From: Sphingobium sp. BYY-5 | GTDB taxonomy: Bacteria > Pseudomonadota > Alphaproteobacteria > Sphingomonadales > Sphingomonadaceae | Length of the DNA stretch: 64,000 nucleotides | Reading direction: 5' to 3' | NCBI RefSeq assembly: GCF_022758885.1 | Contig: NZ_JALEBH010000002.1 | Coordinates: 783,501 to 847,500, forward strand | Part shown: piece after piece, positions 9,375 through 19,027 of the stretch | How the letters are laid out: the number at the start of each line of letters is the position of its first letter | Numbering within the stretch: the stretch's first letter is position 1 | Position numbers and translations under genes: made by a program | The notes under the pieces: generated by a model | Seen by the model: the letters and a program-made list of their open reading frames with translations, nothing else | What the model was told of the DNA's origin: nothing | Database searches by the model: none

Positions 9375-9794
9375 ATGAAAAATCGCCACGATCATGACTC
9401 CTCTGTCACCCATATCGGCGCAGACCAACGCGCCCGCCGCCACGGCCTTGCGTATCTGGGACTCGTGCCCTCAGAGAGTTCGACGGGGGAACGGGTGAGA
9501 CGCGGTGGTATCACTAAGGCCGGCAACATGCGGGCACGCCGGGTGCTGATCGAGGGCGCGTGGATCTATCGCTTTCCGGCCAGAGTGAGCCACACGCTTC
9601 AAGTCCGTTTGGAAGATCTCCCGATCCCTGTGCGTGAGATCGCCTGGAAGGCGCAAGTCAGGCTATGCGCTCGCTATCGAAAGCTTATGGCGGCCGGAAA
9701 GCGAAAGGCCGTCGCCGTGACCGCGATAGCACGCGAGATGGCGGCATTTCTCTGGGCCATTGGGTACGAAGTCTCACCAGCCGTGCAGGGCTGA
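9375..9794 (+). pseudogene. IS110-family transposase, C-terminal remnant
   Basis: From about 9440 the reading frame gives AYLGLVPSE, GGITKAGNMRARRVLIEGAW and a C-terminal Transposase_20-like tail (KAVAVTAIAREMAAFLWAIG). The DEDD catalytic N-terminus is missing. The first 24 codons from 9375 do not look like IS110. They sit behind a strong GGGAGGAG site spaced for ATG 9375, so they may be the stub of the operon's next gene fused to the transposase tail. Confidence 0.8.
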
Positions 9795-10006
9795 GGCAGG
9801 CGCCTGTAACCATAGCGAGGAGCAAATCGAAGCCGATATCATCTGTTGATGTACGAAGTGGGGGATAAGGCCACGGTGGGGAACCCTCGCGTCCGCTTTG
9901 TGGCGGACTGTTACAGTCTATGCCCGACTGAATGATTTTTCTGGACACCCACGGTCGTTAGATAATTGGAGCCTTCGTGCAAGCTGCCTCAAGTGACAAA
10001 GCGGCC
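9795..10006. other. No gene seen
   Basis: This covers the probable 3' flank of the IS110 remnant up to the stop of the serine hydrolase. I see no coding frame, tRNA or clear hairpin. Confidence 0.5.
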
Positions 10007-11509
10007 CTAAATCCTGTCGAAAAACATCGTGTCATTGCCCGCTTTCACTCTCAAGGCCTTGACGCGGCGATCGGCGCTGCGATCGAACCTGAACAACAAT
10101 GTGGCTGCCGGAACATATGCATCGGGCATCGCATAAGTTGATGTGTCGACGGGGACCAGGCTTCGGTTTCGGCCTCTTGCCAGAAGCTCGAGTTTCTTGC
10201 CGGAGCGGAGTACCTCCAGCGTTTCGGGGCTGAAGCCCGTATCAAGAAAGCCGGTGACAGAAGGAGCCTGGCCGTCCCGGCGACGATACTGGCCGACATA
10301 ATCGTCAATCCAGGCCGTTTCCGGGACGGGATTGACTCTGACGGACCAGTCGCCGGGCCAATTCAGCGCATCGGAAACGGCGTTGCGGATCTCGTCGCCC
10401 AGAACGTCACCGTGGGTGCCGTTGGTCAATATGACCAAGCCATCGCCCTCCGCCAGATTGCCCTCTATATAAGCTTTGTAGCTGTCATTTGCCCCGGCAT
10501 GATGGAATATCCGGGCCGCGCCTTCGCCTGCAAGGCGAAAGCCCAAGCCATTGAAGCCTGGGGTTACAGTCGTCATCATTTCGGTAGACAGGTCCTGCGG
10601 CAAAAACCCGTCAGATCGACGATAACTTGCGCCAATGGCGATGACCATGCGTGCAAGATCTTCAGCGGTTGTCCAAAGTCCCGACGCGGCGAGTTCCGGG
10701 AAGCTCTGCCAACCCCGCGGCAGTGCGGCTGGCTGCCCCTTTCCGTCATGGGCATGGGCAATATTGACAATATCGTCGGCGGGAGATGCTGCGAATTGGC
10801 TACGCCTCATGTCGAGCGGGCCGAAAATCTCCCGCTGCGCGACCGTAGCGAAGGGATCACCGGTGACATCCTCGATCACGGCCTGCACGATCATGTAACC
10901 ACCGCCGGAATAGCGTGATCGGGTACCTGCAGTGTCCGTCCTCACAAGTGGCCTGTTCATCGCCGGGCTGTCTCCGCGCAATGTCTGGACGAGGGTCGGC
11001 AGGGCGGCGCCGGGCAGATAGTCCTCAAAACCATGGACATTGAAGCCGCTGGTATGAGACAGGAGCATCCGCAGCGTCACGGCCCCCAGATCCCCCGGCG
11101 GGCCGGCAGGAACGCGCCATCGCTTCAACCATCGATTCACGTCGGTATCGAGATCGAGAATGCCGCGCGAAACCAGCCTGAGGCATAGTAGCGCCGTCGC
11201 GACCTTGCTGATTGAACCTACAGAGAAGAGCGTGTTCGGGCCTATCGGCGCCTTTTTTCCGGCAATCCGGGTACCAAAGCCCTCAATGGAATCTACACGC
11301 CCCTGACGGATCACCCCTATGGCGACACCCGGCACAGCATGGTGCTTCATCCGTTCGGACATCGACCATCGGTCAGTGTCGGAATATATGGTCGGACGCA
11401 GTTGCCAATGCGAAATGTCGCCAGGCTTGGCCGCCTCGGCCGAGGAGATTGCGATAAAAGGCGCGCTGAGGCTTCCAGCCAGAAGGCTTCGTCTGTCGAT
11501 ATGCGGCAT
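10007..11509 (-). CDS. Exported serine hydrolase, beta-lactamase/class C esterase fold
   Basis: About 500 residues when read from the ATG at 11509, which opens MPHIDRRSLLAGSLSAPFIA, a signal peptide with a paired arginine that may use Tat. An ATG at 11524 and a TTG at 11554 are alternatives; none has a strong ribosome site. The nucleophile motif S-x-x-K is seen in SVGSISKVATA, a Y-x-x motif in RYSGGGY, and HTSG in LLSHTSGFN, as in the Pfam Beta-lactamase family of esterases and D-peptidases. A C-terminal extension of about 130 residues has no recognised fold. It stands alone, convergent to the sugar operon. It is not an obvious resistance enzyme. Confidence 0.82.
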   Translation of the reverse strand: MPHIDRRSLLAGSLSAPFIAISSAEAAKPGDISHWQLRPTIYSDTDRWSMSERMKHHAVPGVAIGVIRQGRVDSIEGFGTRIAGKKAPIGPNTLFSVGSISKVATALLCLRLVSRGILDLDTDVNRWLKRWRVPAGPPGDLGAVTLRMLLSHTSGFNVHGFEDYLPGAALPTLVQTLRGDSPAMNRPLVRTDTAGTRSRYSGGGYMIVQAVIEDVTGDPFATVAQREIFGPLDMRRSQFAASPADDIVNIAHAHDGKGQPAALPRGWQSFPELAASGLWTTAEDLARMVIAIGASYRRSDGFLPQDLSTEMMTTVTPGFNGLGFRLAGEGAARIFHHAGANDSYKAYIEGNLAEGDGLVILTNGTHGDVLGDEIRNAVSDALNWPGDWSVRVNPVPETAWIDDYVGQYRRRDGQAPSVTGFLDTGFSPETLEVLRSGKKLELLARGRNRSLVPVDTSTYAMPDAYVPAATLLFRFDRSADRRVKALRVKAGNDTMFFDRI

Positions 11510-11555
11510 GAGGAACTGGCCCATAAATCGGCAGCGCCCGCCATATAGATGCAAA

Positions 11556-12150
11556 GCTGGTCCGGTGCCCTAACCAACCCGTTAGATCGATGCCAACTAC
11601 CCTAGCCAGATCGCTTAAGTCGTCAACAGGCCACTCGCGATGCCGTTAAGCGCCCTTAACAGACCGTGGTCCAGCTATCATGGTCTCTGGGCCACTCCGC
11701 AGGGGGCAGATCAGTAGCTCATCCTCGCATGCATCAATCCAGCGAAAAGGAGGCAGGCGGAAAGCGGTATCCTCGCCACCGCCGCGATGATGACATGTGA
11801 CGAGGACGATGCAGCCGCTTGCGCGTCTCCGGGGGCTTCCCAGGGGGAGCCCAGGTGATAACGAGGGCATTTCACGACGGTCGCGCAAGCGGCGCTGTAG
11901 CTGCATCAAAATGCATCAGCGTAGCTCAGCATTCGAGCCGACTTCGGCCTAGGACTTAGGCCGTCTCGCGGCGATAGCCGCCACTGCATCAAAACCGACA
12001 TAAAAAGAGCGCGGGCGAGGCGGGGGAATAAGCGCGCGAAATGGGGGCGCAGCCCCGCCGTCCCACCGATGGTCCGGTTCGCCCTGGTCAACCGCGCGTC
12101 GGGCCAGCCCTTCGCACCATATGTCACTTAAATGTTGATACATCGCCCAT
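11556..12150. other. Gene-poor interval, possible decayed prophage DNA
   Basis: I recognise no gene. Two open minus-strand frames (11646-11909 and 11949-12143) show no known motif. The interval sits beside a phage portal fragment and a toxin-antitoxin scar, so decayed prophage is a reasonable guess. Confidence 0.35.
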
Positions 12151-12168
12151 CGTCACATATAAGTGACG
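12151..12168. promoter_or_regulatory. Palindromic operator upstream of the antitoxin module
   Basis: CGTCACATATAAGTGACG is an inverted repeat with 6-bp arms. A matching half-site GTCACTTA occurs at 12123-12130. It lies 11 bp before the toxin remnant's ATG, where HigA-like antitoxins normally autorepress. Confidence 0.6.
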
Positions 12169-12179
12169 ACATAGAAACG

Positions 12180-12272
12180 ATGCAGACTCCCGCCTTTGCC
12201 GAATGGTTCAGCGGCCCAGATACCCTAAACCGCCCTAGCGTTGATTGTACCAATTGGAGGAAATGGAGATGA
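12180..12272 (+). pseudogene. HigB/RelE-like toxin remnant (internally deleted)
   Basis: A 30-codon frame starting MQTPAFAEWFSG matches the opening of HI1419-type toxins (xTxxFxxWxxG), then ends abruptly and terminates as ATGA across the antitoxin start. Full-length toxins of this family are about 95-110 residues and end just before the antidote gene, so the body of the toxin appears deleted while both ends of the module remain. The identification rests on a short N-terminal match plus position. Confidence 0.55.
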
Positions 12273-12556
12273 CTATCGAACTGACCCGCTCCGATGCGAC
12301 AGAACATATCTCAGAGCCAGAGGATCAGGCCGCACTACTGGCCGACGCCCTTGCGTCCGGCGATGTTCATACGATCGCTGCCGCCATCGGCATCGTGGCC
12401 CGCGCACGCGGCATGACGGAATTGGCGAAGGAAACGGGCATCAAGCGCCAGGCTCTCTATCGCGCACTGAGCGTTGACGGAAATCCGACCCTGGAAACGA
12501 TGCTAAAGGTGCTGCCCGCCCTGGGCCTGCGGATGAAGTTCGAAGCGGCGGCCTAA
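12269..12556 (+). CDS. Antitoxin, HigA/HI1420-like addiction module antidote
   Basis: A 95-residue DNA-binding protein: an acidic N-terminus, then ALASGDVHTIAAAIGIVARA and a helix-turn-helix (GMTELAKETGIKRQALYRAL) followed by NPTLETMLKVLPALGLRM, the signature of the downstream partner in HI1419/HI1420 modules. The ATG at 12269 has GGAGG upstream; a TTG at 12245 is in frame but less likely. It would neutralise the toxin and repress the operon at the palindrome at 12151. With the toxin gutted it is an orphan. Its stop overlaps the convergent portal fragment by 4 bp. Confidence 0.8.
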   Translation: MTIELTRSDATEHISEPEDQAALLADALASGDVHTIAAAIGIVARARGMTELAKETGIKRQALYRALSVDGNPTLETMLKVLPALGLRMKFEAAA

Positions 12557-13403
12557 GCCGCCGCCTTCACCCGCTCGGCAAAGCGCACCACCTCGAACCC
12601 CAGCGCCTCGTTGAGTTCGAGGAAGACGGACTGCAACGGGCCGATCTCCAGTTCGAAGAAAGCGTCCGTGGCCTTGGTCACATCGCCAAAGCCGCCCGTA
12701 TTGGCTGGGACGATGCCCAACAACTGCGGCGGCACTCTATGCGCGGCCAACACATCATCGCGCGTGGTATTCTTGATCCCCAGAAATTCGTCATTCGCGC
12801 CCACCTGGGCGATCGGCAACAACTTGATGCCATTTTCCTTGCCGTTAGGCGAATGGACGAACAGGTTACGGAAATTCCCTGGCCCCTTGGACTTTCTCAG
12901 CGCATTGCGCATCCCGTCCACGTCGCCGTCGGCAAACTCGCCGGTGGCATAGAGGATGTAGCCGGCATGGCTCCCATTCTCGAAATAGCGGCGGCGGAAC
13001 AGGGTGGCGTTCTCATTGAGCAGCGCGGATTGCAGCGCTGAGAGATATTCGGGCAGACCATAGATTTCCTGATTGACGTCCGGGGCCATCAGATGATGGA
13101 CCGTGCCCCGGTCAAATTCGCTTTCATTCTGGAACCCCGGCACCCACCAGAAACGGCCCGGCTCGACGCCGCGCCGCATATATTTGGCCAGGACATGGTC
13201 AAGCCGCATCACCCCGCCAAGCCGGTTGGAGATCGCCTGCACATAGGCATTTCCCATCACCAGATAGTCCTGCACCAATCCCGCAAAGGCTTTACGCGAC
13301 AAATAGGGCGTTGGGTCCAGACTGGCCGCCAGCATGTTGCGTTTGAGGATGATCGCACTCGAATGATGGGGGGACGCGCGATAGGCGCGGGAGAGGCCAC
13401 CGT
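12553..13403 (-). pseudogene. Phage portal protein (P2 Q / PBSX type), N-terminally truncated
   Basis: About 280 residues align with the portal family: GGLSRAYRASPHHSSAIILK, then VMGNAYVQAI, the FWWVPGFQNE region, EIYGLPEYLSALQSALLNEN, RRRYFENGSHAGYILY, and the C-terminal VPPQLLGIVP and GFEVVRFAE. The first 50 or so residues are lost; the frame runs a further 15 codons to 13446 with unrelated sequence. No terminase, capsid or scaffold genes accompany it, so this is a prophage relic. Confidence 0.85.
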
Positions 13404-13810
13404 CGCGCTCGCACGCCGATTGATGCGATGTCCCTGTTGTGCACAAACAAACGTCATATCTATGACACAGTAAGATTAGCTGTCTGGTTGCGATACATCA
13501 TCCGCTTATCGTCCGACATCATCGGCCGCTTCGCACCGATCCCTTTGCTCGCAACAATCAAGGAAGGCTTCGGATTTTGAAATGCGGCCTTTGCTTTGAT
13601 GATGAGCATCGACGGTATCCAGTTTAAGTAGGGTGGCGGTTTGAACGCACAAACGCTATGAGCGGTGCAATTCCTGAAACAGGAACGGGAGTGACCCGCA
13701 TGTGCTCATTCGGCCTAGCCGGAGCGACGGGCTATTTTACGCAGCATTTATGGGTCGCCTTTTCACCATATCGATGGAGGCACCCCAGACAGAAGGGTTA
13801 GAAGACATTC
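13404..13810. other. Intergenic region with a short inverted repeat
   Basis: No coding frame is supported. GTCATATCTATGAC (13453-13466) is a 6-bp-arm inverted repeat just beyond the portal relic and could be an old phage operator. The rest is the leader region of the next gene, with no clear riboswitch or hairpin. Confidence 0.4.
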
Positions 13811-14146
13811 ATGCGAGGATATAAAGCGCCGGGCTTTCAGGACAGAACGACTGCGGCCCGCGACGCCAAGCAGAAAGCGCTGGACCAACTGCGCGACAAG
13901 CCTCCAATCGATCAAGCCGAGCAGGCGAAGCGCCAGGCAAACCGCCTCGCTAAGGAAACGGCTGCTCGGGAAAGACGGGAAGCCACCCTTCGTGACCGGG
14001 AAGCCGCAAAGCTGGCCAAGCGCGCAGAGACCCTGCAGCATACAACTGCGGTAGCCGAGGCGGCCCCCAAGACTGTTGCGCTCACCGATGCCGAACGCAA
14101 GGCCGCGCGTGACGCCCGTTATGCGGCTCGCAAAGCCCGCAAATGA
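13811..14146 (+). CDS. Small highly charged protein, DUF6481-like
   Basis: A 111-residue protein that is almost all Ala, Lys, Arg, Glu and Gln, predicted as one long helix. It opens MRGYKAPGFQDRTTAARDAKQKAL and contains LRDKPPIDQAEQAKRQANRL, the pattern of DUF6481 proteins common in sphingomonads. Function unknown. It is monocistronic as far as can be seen; the start is supported only by a weak GAAG site. Confidence 0.7.
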   Translation: MRGYKAPGFQDRTTAARDAKQKALDQLRDKPPIDQAEQAKRQANRLAKETAARERREATLRDREAAKLAKRAETLQHTTAVAEAAPKTVALTDAERKAARDARYAARKARK

Positions 14147-14307
14147 GGCAGGTGACTATTCTCCTATAATGACGCCCGGCATTATCGACCGACAATTAAG
14201 GAACATTTCTGGACCAGATATACAATGCCGATAGGCAGGTAGAGCGCGCCAATCCAGGTCCATCCTTTTCCACCGATCCAAGTCAGGCAGACATCGCTGC
14301 TTCTGGC

Positions 14308-14970
14308 GTGTTGATCGACACCGCAGATATTCCCGGCGGCGGACAATTGCGCCTGTTGCAATATGGCGGCAATTTCTCGATCGAATTCGGTTTTGAAGAA
14401 CTCATGGGCAGTTGCGACCATGTTTCAGAAGAAGCCTTGGCGAAGCTAACATGCGAACGCCTTTCCAACCGAGACGGCGACGTGCTGATCGGGGGGCTGG
14501 GAATGGGCTTCACCCTGGGCGCGGCGCTGGCGGCATGGTCACCTCGGTCATCCATCACGGTCGTGGAACTGGTGCCCAAGATACTGACCTGGGCGAAGGG
14601 TCCATTAGCGCACATCTTCCGCGATCATCTCGCAGATCCTCGCGTCATCATAGAAATCGATGACGTGCATGATGTAATTGCAAACTCAAAGGATCGCTTC
14701 GATGCCATCCTTCTTGACGTGGATAATGGGCCGGATGGGCTGATCCAGCTGGAGAATGAACGGCTTTATTCCGGTTGGGGGCTACGCTCTGCCCATACGG
14801 CTCTTCGGTGTGGAGGCATATTGGCAATCTGGTCCGCTTATCCGGCGGCTGATTTCGATCGCAGGCTGGAAGCAGTTGGGTTCGTTGTTGAAACACTGGA
14901 AATACCCGCCTTCATCGGCAGTAACGATGATGTCCACCATATTTGGTTCGCAACAAAACAAACCGAATGA
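14308..14970 (+). CDS. Spermidine-synthase-like SAM-fold protein
   Basis: A 220-residue protein with the class I methyltransferase fold of spermidine synthases: VLIGGLGMGFTLGAAL (nucleotide-binding loop), VVELVPKILTWAKGPLA, and DRFDAILLDVDNGPDGL. There is no in-frame ATG near the front; GTG 14308 gives the expected family start (LIDTADIPGGGQLRLLQYG), though the frame stays open to 14200. Members of this short subgroup often lack a proven substrate, so polyamine synthesis should not be assumed. It stands alone. Confidence 0.72.
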   Translation: MLIDTADIPGGGQLRLLQYGGNFSIEFGFEELMGSCDHVSEEALAKLTCERLSNRDGDVLIGGLGMGFTLGAALAAWSPRSSITVVELVPKILTWAKGPLAHIFRDHLADPRVIIEIDDVHDVIANSKDRFDAILLDVDNGPDGLIQLENERLYSGWGLRSAHTALRCGGILAIWSAYPAADFDRRLEAVGFVVETLEIPAFIGSNDDVHHIWFATKQTE

Positions 14971-15059
14971 CGGCGGATTGGATCACGCCAGTACCGAAGA
15001 AAACGGTCATGCACGATCCATGTACGGCATTTAGCTGCTAATTTGTCGTTCCTAAGTGC

Positions 15060-15535
15060 TGACGGTCAGCTACTTGCTGTATGGGCTTTCCATCCATCGC
15101 TCGGCGCTTCGGCTTTATAGTGAAAGGCGGAAGAGAACTGCACCCTAAAGCCCTGCGACACCTTTCCGGCAAGTTACAGCCGGTCGGCCAGATGCCGTCA
15201 GGCAGTTCATGAATGCTGAACAATCGGTCGTGGAAAGGGAATAGATGGCAAAATTCTTGTCGACCGCGAGGGCCTCGATACTGTAATCTTCATGATACGT
15301 CGTCGCCATGAAGCGGCCGAACCGGTGGAGATAGCCACCCAGATTGGCGTGCAGCAGAGAGGAATAGATATAGACGAAACCGATACAGGCCTGCATCACC
15401 GAAGAGTAGAAGCCGAAGGTCAACAGCGGCGGCGATGTGAGGCTGCGCAGGGCGATGATTCCGAAGAAAGACATCTGCGCTCTCGCCGGCCAGTCCATTG
15501 ATTTGGCCGAATGATGCTCGGCATGGAAACCCAGC
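15060..15535 (-). pseudogene. Sterol desaturase / fatty acid hydroxylase family, frameshifted remnant
   Basis: The minus strand from about 15535 reads ALGFHAEHHSAKSMDW (histidine box HxxHH), then FFGIIALRSLTSPPLLTFGF, VYIYSSLLHANLGGYLHRFG, TTYHEDYSIEALAVDKNFAI. The frame then shifts near 15235 and continues as FPFHDRLFSIHELPDGIWPT. Together this is the C-terminal half of a membrane di-iron hydroxylase. The N-terminal membrane part is missing, a stop lies just upstream, and the last histidine box (usually HHWHH) is degraded to YHEDYS. It is certainly non-functional. Confidence 0.8.
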
Positions 15536-15856
15536 GCAGACTAAGATTTACGGCCGTGACGCGCCAAACGCGTGGCGACCCCAGCCTGTGCTGGGTGACA
15601 ATAGAATGGCAGGCAAACGAGGGCATTCCGCAACCCTCACAACCTATAGAACTTGGTAACGCGAGCTTAGATTTGCGTTTGGCCATGGTGTCCCGAAAGA
15701 CGTCAGCCACTCCGTCCGGTGGGGGAAGGCTGTTGCGATTCCGTCACAAGTCCAACCTCAATTTGTATCCCTGGCGAACTTTTAATGGTTACGGCGCGTC
15801 GTCTTATGTAGAAGGGAGACGCCGGCCCGCGCCGGCGATAAAACAGGGGGAGAGAG

Positions 15857-18331
15857 ATGATGCCTACATTGCGCAAGCGTGTAACCTTTTCCGCATCCGT
15901 CATTGCTCTTGCGGTTACGCAGCAGGTCTTCGCACAAGATAATAATGCAGCGACCAATAATAACGGGTTCGACGAAATCATCGTGACGGCGCAGAAGCGG
16001 GCGCAATCGCTTCAGGATGTCAGCGTGGCGGTTTCCGCCATCGGTGGTGAAGCCCTGGCCAATGCCGGGATCAACAATCTACAGGATATGCAGCAACTGG
16101 TGCCGGCGGTTACGTTCGGCAATGATTTCAACCAGGCCAAGATCTTCATTCGCGGCGTGGGTGCCAATACATCAACCACCGGCAGCAGTACCGGCGTGGC
16201 GCTGCATGTTGATGGCGCCTATGTCGCGCGGGCCGAAGCGCAACTGACGTCGCTGTTCGATGTCGAGCGCGTGGAAGTGCTGCGCGGGCCGCAAGGCAGT
16301 CTTTACGGCCGCAACGCCGTTGGCGGCTCTATCAACATCATCACCGCCAAGCCGACCGATGCTCTTACTGGTTATGTGCGCGCGAGTTACGGCAATTATG
16401 AAGCGCTGACCACCGAAGCCGCCATATCCGGCCCGATCGCTGACTGGCTGCGCCTGCGCGTCGCGGCCAAGAGCGAACTGCGCGATGGCTATGGCCGCGA
16501 CCCCTTCAACGGCTGGGACGTTGACGACCTCAACCGCAAGATGGTGCGCGGGCAGGCGCATATCCTGTTTTCGGAGAAAGCGGACCTGTTGTTGTCGGCT
16601 GAATATTTCCGCCAGCGCGACAATAGCGGCGCGGTGCATTATTATGGAGACGCCTTTCCCGGCGTCGCCCGCCTGGCCCCGCTCGGCCCAGCCGGGATCG
16701 CCACCAACCCGCGCGATCTGGGCAGCGACGAGCCGCCATCGGTCAACACCAAGAGCCAGTCCTACACTGCGACTTTCAACTGGGAATTGAACGATGCCTT
16801 TTCCATCACCAACATCGCCAATTATCGCGATTTCAAGACGCAGCTAATTCAGGATCTGGATATTTCGGCGGTGGTGAACCAGTTGCCGACGGCTACCACC
16901 GTTCAGACGCGCACCATCAATGCCAAACAATGGAGCAATGAATTCCAGGTCAAATATGACAGCGACATCGTCAACGGCGTCGTCGGCCTTTATTATTTCG
17001 GCGAGCATCAGCGCCCGCGCGATCAGGTCGGACTGACATCCTCATACGGCATGGCGAGCAATATCGGCTTCCTTGCCACGCGGCCCACCATCATCGACGG
17101 CACGCCCGCAGCACCGGGATCGATCGACCTGGCCTATGCCGATTATCTGTGCGGCTTTGCCGATGGCGTTGCGCCCAATCGCGTCTGCCTGCGTTCGCGG
17201 TTGAATACGGAAGCATGGGCCGCCTTCGGCCAGCTCAATTTCGATCTGGAAAAGGCGATCGGCCTCAATAACCTGACCCTGAAACTGGGCGGCCGCTTCA
17301 GCCATGAGAAAGTGTCGACGGCCAATATGTCGGTCGTCATGACCGCCAACGCCAATCCGGCCACGGGGTCCGTCCTGGCCTATACCGATGCGCCCTATAC
17401 GCAAGGCGGGACCTATCGGGAAAAGACGTTCAAGGATTTCACACCCGAAATCGGCCTGAACTGGCAGCCTAATGGCAACACCCTGCTTTATTACACCTAT
17501 TCCGAAGGGTTCAAGGCGGGGTCAGGCGAAAATGCGGCGGGCAGTTCGACCATCGTGAAGCCGGAAAAGATGAAAAACCACGAAGTCGGCGCGAAGCTGG
17601 AATTGTTCGACCGCGTGCTGACCTTCAACGTTGCGGGCTATTGGTACAAGCTCAAGGATTTGCAGATCAACAAGACGATCGGCGGCGGTCCCACCGGTTA
17701 CACGACGATCTTCGAAAATGCAGCGCGAACGGAGGCCAAGGGCGTCGAGATCGAATGGATGCTGCGGCCGATGCGCCGCGTTCGCCTCTCGGGCGGCGTC
17801 TCCTATACCGACAGCAAATATAAGGATTTCCTGACGCTCGATCCGTTGGATCCGCGCAACGTCGCACAGCCTGGGCAGCCGGCCTACAACCCGGTCACCA
17901 ATCCCGACCCGACGGCCTATGGCGCACCCTGTCTGGACGGCAGCGCGAACGTCGGCGGTTGCCAGATCCAATTGGCCGGGAACCGGACCCGCAACTCGCC
18001 CAAATGGTCGTACAACCTCCATGGCGAAATAGATGTGATGGACGATAGCGGTTCGGGCACGCTGACCCTGACCGGCGATATGTCGGGCAAGAGCACCGTC
18101 TATTTCACCGAATTCAACCGTCTAAGCGAAGGCGCAAAAGCCTTTACCCTGTTCGATGCGGCGCTGCGATGGACCTCCGCTAAAGAGAATGTCACCGCTT
18201 CGTTGTGGATCAAGAATATAGCCGATACGCTGCGCGCCAGTTCAACTTTTGCCATTTCAACGGGCCGCGTCATCGGCGCGACCTGGCTGCCGCCGCGTAC
18301 ATATGGCGTGTCGCTGGGCTATCGCTACTAG
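15857..18331 (+). CDS. TonB-dependent receptor
   Basis: An 824-residue receptor. The ATG at 15857 follows GGGGGAGAGAG. The signal peptide ends VFAQD; the TonB box is EIIVTAQKR; the plug carries FIRGVGAN, VALHVDGAYVAR and VERVEVLRGPQGSLYGRNAV; the barrel ends YGVSLGYRY, with terminal aromatic Tyr. This is the IIVTAQKR sphingomonad class often tied to iron chelates or aromatic/terpenoid compounds rather than sugars. No obvious partner enzyme sits beside it: upstream is a dead desaturase, downstream a group II intron scrap. The ligand is unknown. Confidence 0.9.
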   Translation: MMPTLRKRVTFSASVIALAVTQQVFAQDNNAATNNNGFDEIIVTAQKRAQSLQDVSVAVSAIGGEALANAGINNLQDMQQLVPAVTFGNDFNQAKIFIRGVGANTSTTGSSTGVALHVDGAYVARAEAQLTSLFDVERVEVLRGPQGSLYGRNAVGGSINIITAKPTDALTGYVRASYGNYEALTTEAAISGPIADWLRLRVAAKSELRDGYGRDPFNGWDVDDLNRKMVRGQAHILFSEKADLLLSAEYFRQRDNSGAVHYYGDAFPGVARLAPLGPAGIATNPRDLGSDEPPSVNTKSQSYTATFNWELNDAFSITNIANYRDFKTQLIQDLDISAVVNQLPTATTVQTRTINAKQWSNEFQVKYDSDIVNGVVGLYYFGEHQRPRDQVGLTSSYGMASNIGFLATRPTIIDGTPAAPGSIDLAYADYLCGFADGVAPNRVCLRSRLNTEAWAAFGQLNFDLEKAIGLNNLTLKLGGRFSHEKVSTANMSVVMTANANPATGSVLAYTDAPYTQGGTYREKTFKDFTPEIGLNWQPNGNTLLYYTYSEGFKAGSGENAAGSSTIVKPEKMKNHEVGAKLELFDRVLTFNVAGYWYKLKDLQINKTIGGGPTGYTTIFENAARTEAKGVEIEWMLRPMRRVRLSGGVSYTDSKYKDFLTLDPLDPRNVAQPGQPAYNPVTNPDPTAYGAPCLDGSANVGGCQIQLAGNRTRNSPKWSYNLHGEIDVMDDSGSGTLTLTGDMSGKSTVYFTEFNRLSEGAKAFTLFDAALRWTSAKENVTASLWIKNIADTLRASSTFAISTGRVIGATWLPPRTYGVSLGYRY

Positions 18332-18790
18332 GTAGAACGGAACGGATCTCGGCCCGATACTTGCCGAATGTTTTTTGGCAGGAGGCGGCCGGGATTTCGG
18401 TTTGGCAGGCGTTTTGTAAAGGAAAGGACACGCTGCTGGATGCTGGGGTGGTGAGGCAACATCCACCCCAGTGGATCTCATGGTCCACCCGAAGGCGCCT
18501 CTGGCGGAGGCAACCGGTCGGACGTAGCTGAGAGGAAGTAATGTGCCTACGGGACTTATAAATTTACCTTATTTCATTGATTTTATTTGAACAATTTGCT
18601 CACTTCCTACATGTACAGCTCAAGGAGATCCCGCGGGGAAAGTTTTCACTGCAATTCAGTACAAGTTCGAGTCTGGCAGACCATTTGGACGATGATTTTC
18701 GACCTGAAATGGCTATAGCGCCCAGAACATGTCTCGGCTTGGGTCGATCCATCATTGCCGCTGAGAGGCGACATTCTATTGCCAAGAGCA
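18332..18790. other. Intergenic, no gene recognised
   Basis: Open frames here have no recognisable motif. The right end merges with a group II intron reverse-transcriptase scrap, so part may be intron or IS debris. Confidence 0.4.
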
Positions 18791-18796
18791 GACAGT

Positions 18797-18930
18797 TCAC
18801 TCTCTCCTCAGAGCGTACATTCGACCCAATGTGTGGCCCAGAAAGTCGAACATCTCGTCCGGTACCTTGCAGAGATAAATCCTCCCCTCGCTCACGGTCA
18901 GCTCCTCCATGATCCTGCACATATGATCGG
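18797..18930 (-). pseudogene. Group II intron reverse transcriptase/maturase fragment
   Basis: About 42 residues on the minus strand, including MEELTVSEGRIYLCKVPDE and MFDFLGHTLGRMY, match the region just after the RT palm (family consensus like LTVNEEKTRLCRVPEE.FDFLGYTFGR). The frame stops right after. No intron domain V hairpin was recognised nearby, so only a scrap of ORF remains. Confidence 0.65.
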
Positions 18931-19027
18931 GCACCGCTTCAGCCGCCTCTGCCTCTGCTGTCGTACAACTGAAGCAATAGATGCCTAGTAGCCTGCGCCG
19001 CGACAGCAACGCAGCGGGGGACGGCGA

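Noticed and set aside
10007..11509. Serine hydrolase as an antibiotic-resistance beta-lactamase
   Set aside because: It has SxxK but a YSG rather than YAN/YSN motif and a long extra domain; it fits the esterase/D-peptidase side of the family better.
11646..12143. Two short minus-strand ORFs near the phage portal relic
   Set aside because: No motif, no convincing start or neighbour; left as unassigned decayed DNA.
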